Shown in pieces: positions 6,835-10,006 of a stretch of DNA of 10,006 nucleotides. Source of the stretch: an uncultured Bacteroidales bacterium. Lineage in GTDB: Bacteria > Bacteroidota > Bacteroidia > Bacteroidales > P3. Position 1 is the stretch's first letter. The number at the start of each line of letters is the position of its first letter. The stretch spans positions 1-10,006 of the forward strand of contig CAMWQD010000028.1 of the NCBI GenBank assembly GCA_947176325.1. Reading direction: 5' to 3'. Position numbers and translations under genes: made by a program. The notes under the pieces were generated by a model. The model was given only the letters and a program-made list of their open reading frames with translations. It did no database searches and was not told the origin of the DNA.

Positions 6835-8193
6835 ATGAAACCAGCCGAGTACATCCAAACCAATAAACAGAGATTTCTCGAGGAACTTTTCGGACTTATC
6901 CGTATTCCCTCCATCAGCTCCGAATCGAGCCATAAGCAAGATATGGTGAAGGCCGCCGAGTATCTGCGCGACCAAATTCTGAAAGCCGGCGCCGACCGTG
7001 CGCAGGTTATGCCCACCGAGGGCAACCCCGTGGTCTATGCCGAGAAAATCATCGACCCCGCCAAAAAAACCGTCTTGGTATACGGTCACTACGACGTGAT
7101 GCCCGTAGACCCTCTCGAACTTTGGAAGACGCAGCCTTTCGAACCGCAGATTATAGGCGACAGGCTCTACGCGCGCGGTGCCAACGACGACAAAGGACAG
7201 TCGTTCATGCACGTCAAGGCGTTTGAATATCTTGTGCGCGAAAATCTCCTGCCCTGCAACGTCAAATTCATGCTCGAGGGAGAGGAGGAAATCGGTTCCC
7301 CCTCGCTCGAAAAATGGTGTGCCGACAACAAGGCCATGTTGAAAGCCGATGTGATTTTGGTGTCCGACACTTCGATGATTGCGCCCGACACTCCCTCCAT
7401 TACCGTGGGTCTGCGCGGTTTGAGCTATGTGGAAGTGAGCGTGACGGGGCCCAACAAAGACCTTCATTCGGGCATTTTCGGCGGTGCGGTGGCCAATCCC
7501 GCCAATGTGCTGGCCAAACTGATAGCCGATTTGATAGACGAGAACGGACATATCGCCATTCCCGGTTTCTACGACGATGTGGTGGAGATTTCGGCGGATG
7601 AACGTGCGGCAATGGCGCAGGCGCCTTTCAACGAACAGGAATACAAGAAAGCCTTGGATATAGAGGAGGTGAGCGGTGAAAAAGGTTTCACCACGCTCGA
7701 ACGCACCGGCATCCGTCCCTCGCTCGACGTAAACGGCATGTGGAGCGGCTATACGGGCGAAGGTGCCAAGACGGTGCTTCCCTCCGTGGCGCGCGCCAAA
7801 ATCAGCATGCGTCTGGTGCCCAATCAGAATTGGGAAAAGATAGCCGACCAAATCCGCGACTTTCTGGTGGCGCGCGCCCCCAAGAGCGTGAAGATAGAGG
7901 TGAAGAAACTGCACGGCGGCTCGGCCTATGGCGCGGACTTGAAGTCGGAAGCCTATCGGGCGGCCGAAGAAGCCTATATGGAAGTGTATGGCAAGAAGCC
8001 CATACCCACCCGCAGCGGCGGCAGCATCCCTATCATCGCTGTATTTGAAAAAGTGTTGGGAATCAAATCACTCCTAATGGGTTTCGGCCTCGAAGCCGAC
8101 GCCATTCACTCGCCCAACGAAAGCTACCTGCTCGAAAATTTCTATCGCGGAATAGAAACGATCACTTCTTTCTATCTCCATTACGGAAAGTAG
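6835..8193 (+). CDS. M20 family metallopeptidase (dipeptidase, CNDP/carnosinase-like)
   Basis: Cytoplasmic di-zinc peptidase of 452 residues, expected to hydrolyse dipeptides or similar small peptides. Metal and catalytic residues are all in place: YGHYDVMP gives ligand His85 and Asp87; GANDDKGQ gives bridging Asp118; LEGEEEIGS gives catalytic Glu151 and ligand Glu152; VSDTSM gives Asp178; DAIHSPNE gives His425. The inserted dimerisation domain (about 200-325) carries DLHSGIFGG with substrate-contacting His211. The ATG at 6835 is chosen because the protein then starts MKPAEYIQTNKQRF, the normal N-terminus; an upstream in-frame ATG at 6748 would run 29 unrelated residues back into the DUF4301 gene. 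It lies 25 bases after DUF4301 on the same strand. Its 3' end overlaps the convergent outer-membrane protein gene by 32 bases. The exact peptide substrate is not readable from sequence. Confidence 0.93.
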   Translation: MKPAEYIQTNKQRFLEELFGLIRIPSISSESSHKQDMVKAAEYLRDQILKAGADRAQVMPTEGNPVVYAEKIIDPAKKTVLVYGHYDVMPVDPLELWKTQPFEPQIIGDRLYARGANDDKGQSFMHVKAFEYLVRENLLPCNVKFMLEGEEEIGSPSLEKWCADNKAMLKADVILVSDTSMIAPDTPSITVGLRGLSYVEVSVTGPNKDLHSGIFGGAVANPANVLAKLIADLIDENGHIAIPGFYDDVVEISADERAAMAQAPFNEQEYKKALDIEEVSGEKGFTTLERTGIRPSLDVNGMWSGYTGEGAKTVLPSVARAKISMRLVPNQNWEKIADQIRDFLVARAPKSVKIEVKKLHGGSAYGADLKSEAYRAAEEAYMEVYGKKPIPTRSGGSIPIIAVFEKVLGIKSLLMGFGLEADAIHSPNESYLLENFYRGIETITSFYLHYGK

Positions 8194-9355
8194 CCTTCCT
8201 TTCCTCATATTTCTTCCCCCAGCCGTATTCGTCTTTCAGAGATGCATCGGCGGGGAGGAAATTGAAGGAATAACGGTCGATGGACTCGTCCTCCATAGTC
8301 TTCTTGCCGTTGACGGCACCGTTGAGGTTCACCGCCAGGGACACGATTTGCTGACAGCCGAACTTGGCGCCTTGCAGGTGGAACACGAAAGCGGCCTTGG
8401 CCTCCACGATACCGTTCTTGAAGAGGCTGATATACCATTGGCTCTCCAAATACGACTTGGCTCTTAAAAGCGGTGTGCCCCAATACGTCATGGAAAAGTT
8501 GTCGGTGGGCACGGTGAAGCGTTCCTGTCCGTAGTAGTAGAGCGTGCGCGTGCCGATACGCCAATATTGCGCATGCAGATCCACCACCAAACCCATAGGC
8601 ATCTTCACCGGTGTCGCATGGTCGCGTTTGCATTCGTAACCCATCATGAAATAGGCTCCCAACCGCATTTTGTGCAGGTGTTGTGCGCGGTGCGAAAAGT
8701 CGATGCCCACACCCACCTGTCCCTGTCCGTTATCGTGCACCACGCCGTCGCCCGATTTGGGGCGCGTGTTGGCGTAGTGGAAATAATATCCGTTCAAGGC
8801 AAGGAAAAACCAATTCCAACGTTGCTCGCCGCTCAATCCCGCAAAAAACATCTCGCGGGTAACGGGCGACTGGCTTCCCACCCAGTCAATCCACAGACTG
8901 ATGAAGTTGTTTTCTCCGCTCAGCTTGTAGAAAAGCCCCGTGATGTTGGGGCGGTAGTAGTTGAAGGAGTCGCGGATGAAAAAGTCGCTGTAATTGTCTA
9001 AAAGGTGTTCGCGGGGAAAGGCCCCGAACAGGAAATGGTGATGCGGGGTCTTGTATTGAAAATAGCCGGTGAAGTAGGTGTAGTCGAGGAATTTGGGTGA
9101 ACCGAATTCGGTCTGAAGGTGCACGCCCGCAAAAAGACTGATGTCTTTGTAGCGGAATCCCACCTCGGGCGAAATCCTGAAGCCGGACATGGTTTGCGAG
9201 CGGATGCCGGGAATGGAGCCGTATTCGCTGTTGTCGAAAAAGCCGTAGGCGTTGGCTTTCCATTCAAAACTCTGTGCGGATGCAGTGTGGCAACCGAGGA
9301 TGATTAAAAGAGAAAAGCACCCTCTGAGAAGGTGCTTTTCAAAACCGTTTTTCAT
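8162..9355 (-). CDS. Secreted, probably outer-membrane beta-barrel protein of unknown function
   Basis: A 397-residue protein with a signal peptide: basic start, hydrophobic core LLIILG (16-21), and a likely signal peptidase I site after Ala27 (TASA then QSFEW). The ILGC at 19-22 is a weak lipobox alternative. The mature part is rich in aromatic and alternating polar/hydrophobic residues, with many short strand-like blocks such as WKANAYGFFDN (32-42), SGFRISPEVGFRYKDISLF (57-75), FLFGAFPRE (108-116) and QYWRIGTRTLYYYG further on. This is the pattern of a Bacteroidota outer-membrane barrel. I recognise the general type (aromatic start, GAFPR) but no characterised homologue. It starts 3 bases after the transporter stop (TAA CAT ATG), so translational coupling is possible. 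A terminator-like hairpin lies within its first 15 codons. Its basic C-terminal tail is antisense to the end of the dipeptidase gene. Confidence 0.8.
   Translation of the reverse strand: MKNGFEKHLLRGCFSLLIILGCHTASAQSFEWKANAYGFFDNSEYGSIPGIRSQTMSGFRISPEVGFRYKDISLFAGVHLQTEFGSPKFLDYTYFTGYFQYKTPHHHFLFGAFPREHLLDNYSDFFIRDSFNYYRPNITGLFYKLSGENNFISLWIDWVGSQSPVTREMFFAGLSGEQRWNWFFLALNGYYFHYANTRPKSGDGVVHDNGQGQVGVGIDFSHRAQHLHKMRLGAYFMMGYECKRDHATPVKMPMGLVVDLHAQYWRIGTRTLYYYGQERFTVPTDNFSMTYWGTPLLRAKSYLESQWYISLFKNGIVEAKAAFVFHLQGAKFGCQQIVSLAVNLNGAVNGKKTMEDESIDRYSFNFLPADASLKDEYGWGKKYEERKATFRNGDRKK
9303..9352 (-). terminator. Terminator-like hairpin after the POT transporter, inside the next gene's signal-peptide codons
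   Basis: Bases 9312-9321 and 9331-9340 form a perfect 10-base inverted repeat (GAAAAGCACC and its complement) with a 9-base loop. On the minus strand the 3' arm runs into a T-rich tract (TTTTCTCTTTT), and on the plus strand TTTTC, AAAACC and TTTTT follow, so it could work in both directions. It starts 19 bases after the transporter stop, where a terminator would be expected. It also encodes residues 5-15 of the downstream membrane protein. It may therefore be an attenuator rather than a full stop. Confidence 0.55.
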
Positions 9356-9358
9356 ATG

Positions 9359-10006
9359 TTATTTCGTGATTTTCTCCAACCACTTCAACATACCGAGCAT
9401 CACGCCCATCGAAGCCAGGCAGATGAGCGCAAACACCAGCCACGTAATCCACTGCTGGCCGATGTTGTTGAGCATCGTCACGCCCAGGAAGATGAACAGG
9501 TTGGCTACCGCGGTGGCGCACAGCCACAAGCCTTGGCAGATACCTTGCAGATGCTTGGGAGCGATTTTAGAAACGAACGACAAGCCCAGCGGCGAGATGA
9601 AAAGCTCGGCCACGGTGAGGAAGAAGTAGGTGAGGATGAGCACCCACGGGCCCACCATGTTGCGTTGTTCGATGGAGGTTACGGCCCATTCGTTGCCGGA
9701 GGGATAGCCCATTACCTTGGCCAAGGCCGAAAGGAAGATGTAGGCGCAGGCCACGATGAACATACCGATGGCGATTTTCTTGGGCGTGGAAACGTTCTTG
9801 CCCCTGCGTGCCATGCGGCCGAAAATCAACATGATGATAGGCGTCAATACAATCACGAAGAAAGGATTGATGCACTGCCAGATTTCGGGAGCAATCGTAT
9901 CGGTCTTCACGAAGTCGCGGGCGAAAATAGACAGCGACTGACCGTTTTGGTGGAAGGAGAACCAGAAGAAGATAGCCACACCCAATACGGCGAACAAAGC
10001 CGCCAT
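9359..10006 (-). CDS. POT/PTR2 family proton-dependent peptide transporter, C-terminal part (5' end beyond window)
   Basis: Inner-membrane, proton-driven importer of di- and tripeptides. Only the last 215-216 codons are present; the frame stays open to base 10006, and the methionine there is probably internal because POT proteins are about twice this long. Fragment residues 12-33 (IFFWFSFHQNGQ then SLSIFARDFV) match the FW-x-x-FQ-x-G-x-SL helix conserved in POT proteins. INPFFVIVLTPIIMLIF (46-62) is the usual next helix. AELFISPLGLSFVSKIAP (133-150) is the conserved E-x-x-x-SP-x-GL segment near helix 10. About six hydrophobic segments are visible (1-18, 46-62, 78-98, 119-139, 157-177, 185-207). 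It probably shares a transcript with the following membrane-protein gene, subject to the intervening hairpin. Confidence 0.9.
   Translation of the reverse strand: MAALFAVLGVAIFFWFSFHQNGQSLSIFARDFVKTDTIAPEIWQCINPFFVIVLTPIIMLIFGRMARRGKNVSTPKKIAIGMFIVACAYIFLSALAKVMGYPSGNEWAVTSIEQRNMVGPWVLILTYFFLTVAELFISPLGLSFVSKIAPKHLQGICQGLWLCATAVANLFIFLGVTMLNNIGQQWITWLVFALICLASMGVMLGMLKWLEKITK

Noticed and set aside
6772..7914. Minus-strand open frame of 380 codons antisense to the dipeptidase
   Set aside because: It is His/Gly/Phe-rich shadow translation, and the dipeptidase has every catalytic residue intact in the other strand.
8185..8204. Short inverted repeat GGAAAG/CTTTCC at the dipeptidase stop as a terminator
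   Set aside because: The stem is only 6 base pairs with an 8-base loop and no real T-run follows; too weak to call.

Overview
The window looks like a chromosomal segment from a moderately GC-rich member of the Bacteroidota, probably Bacteroidales. Pointers are TAnnTTTG promoter elements, mostly absent Shine-Dalgarno sites, a DUF4301 family protein, a Bacteroidetes-style outer-membrane protein and a POT-family peptide transporter. The genus cannot be fixed from the sequence. Coding density is very high: nine protein genes, two of them cut by the window edges. No RNA genes, insertion sequences, CRISPR arrays or prophage genes were seen, and no gene-free stretch exceeds about 75 bases.

Layout. 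Bases 1-1797 (+) carry the electron transfer flavoprotein pair etfB (first few codons missing) and etfA, closed by a strong intrinsic terminator. Bases 1841-6809 form a small surface-glycan block. A Wzx-like flippase reads left from a short divergent promoter region. A UDP-sugar 6-dehydrogenase, a family 2 glycosyltransferase and a DUF4301 protein read right, tightly packed. An M20 family dipeptidase follows on the same strand (6835-8193). On the minus strand, converging on it, lie a POT peptide transporter (9359 to beyond the right edge) and an outer-membrane beta-barrel-like protein of unknown function (8162-9355).

How the genes may work together. EtfAB shuttles electrons with an acyl-CoA dehydrogenase not seen here; its sequence type is close to that of electron-bifurcating anaerobe ETFs. 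In the glycan block the dehydrogenase would supply a nucleotide-linked uronic acid, the GT2 enzyme would transfer a sugar, and the flippase would move the lipid-linked product across the inner membrane. The most interesting gene is the DUF4301 protein. Several of its motifs line up with the UDP-sugar pyrophosphorylase (UDPGP) family, which suggests an undescribed nucleotide-sugar-forming enzyme serving this block. The POT transporter and M20 dipeptidase together suit uptake and hydrolysis of short peptides.

Two hairpins overlap coding sequence. The etfA terminator also encodes the last codons of the convergent flippase. A second terminator-like hairpin sits inside the signal-peptide codons of the outer-membrane protein, directly after the transporter gene, and could act as an attenuator.
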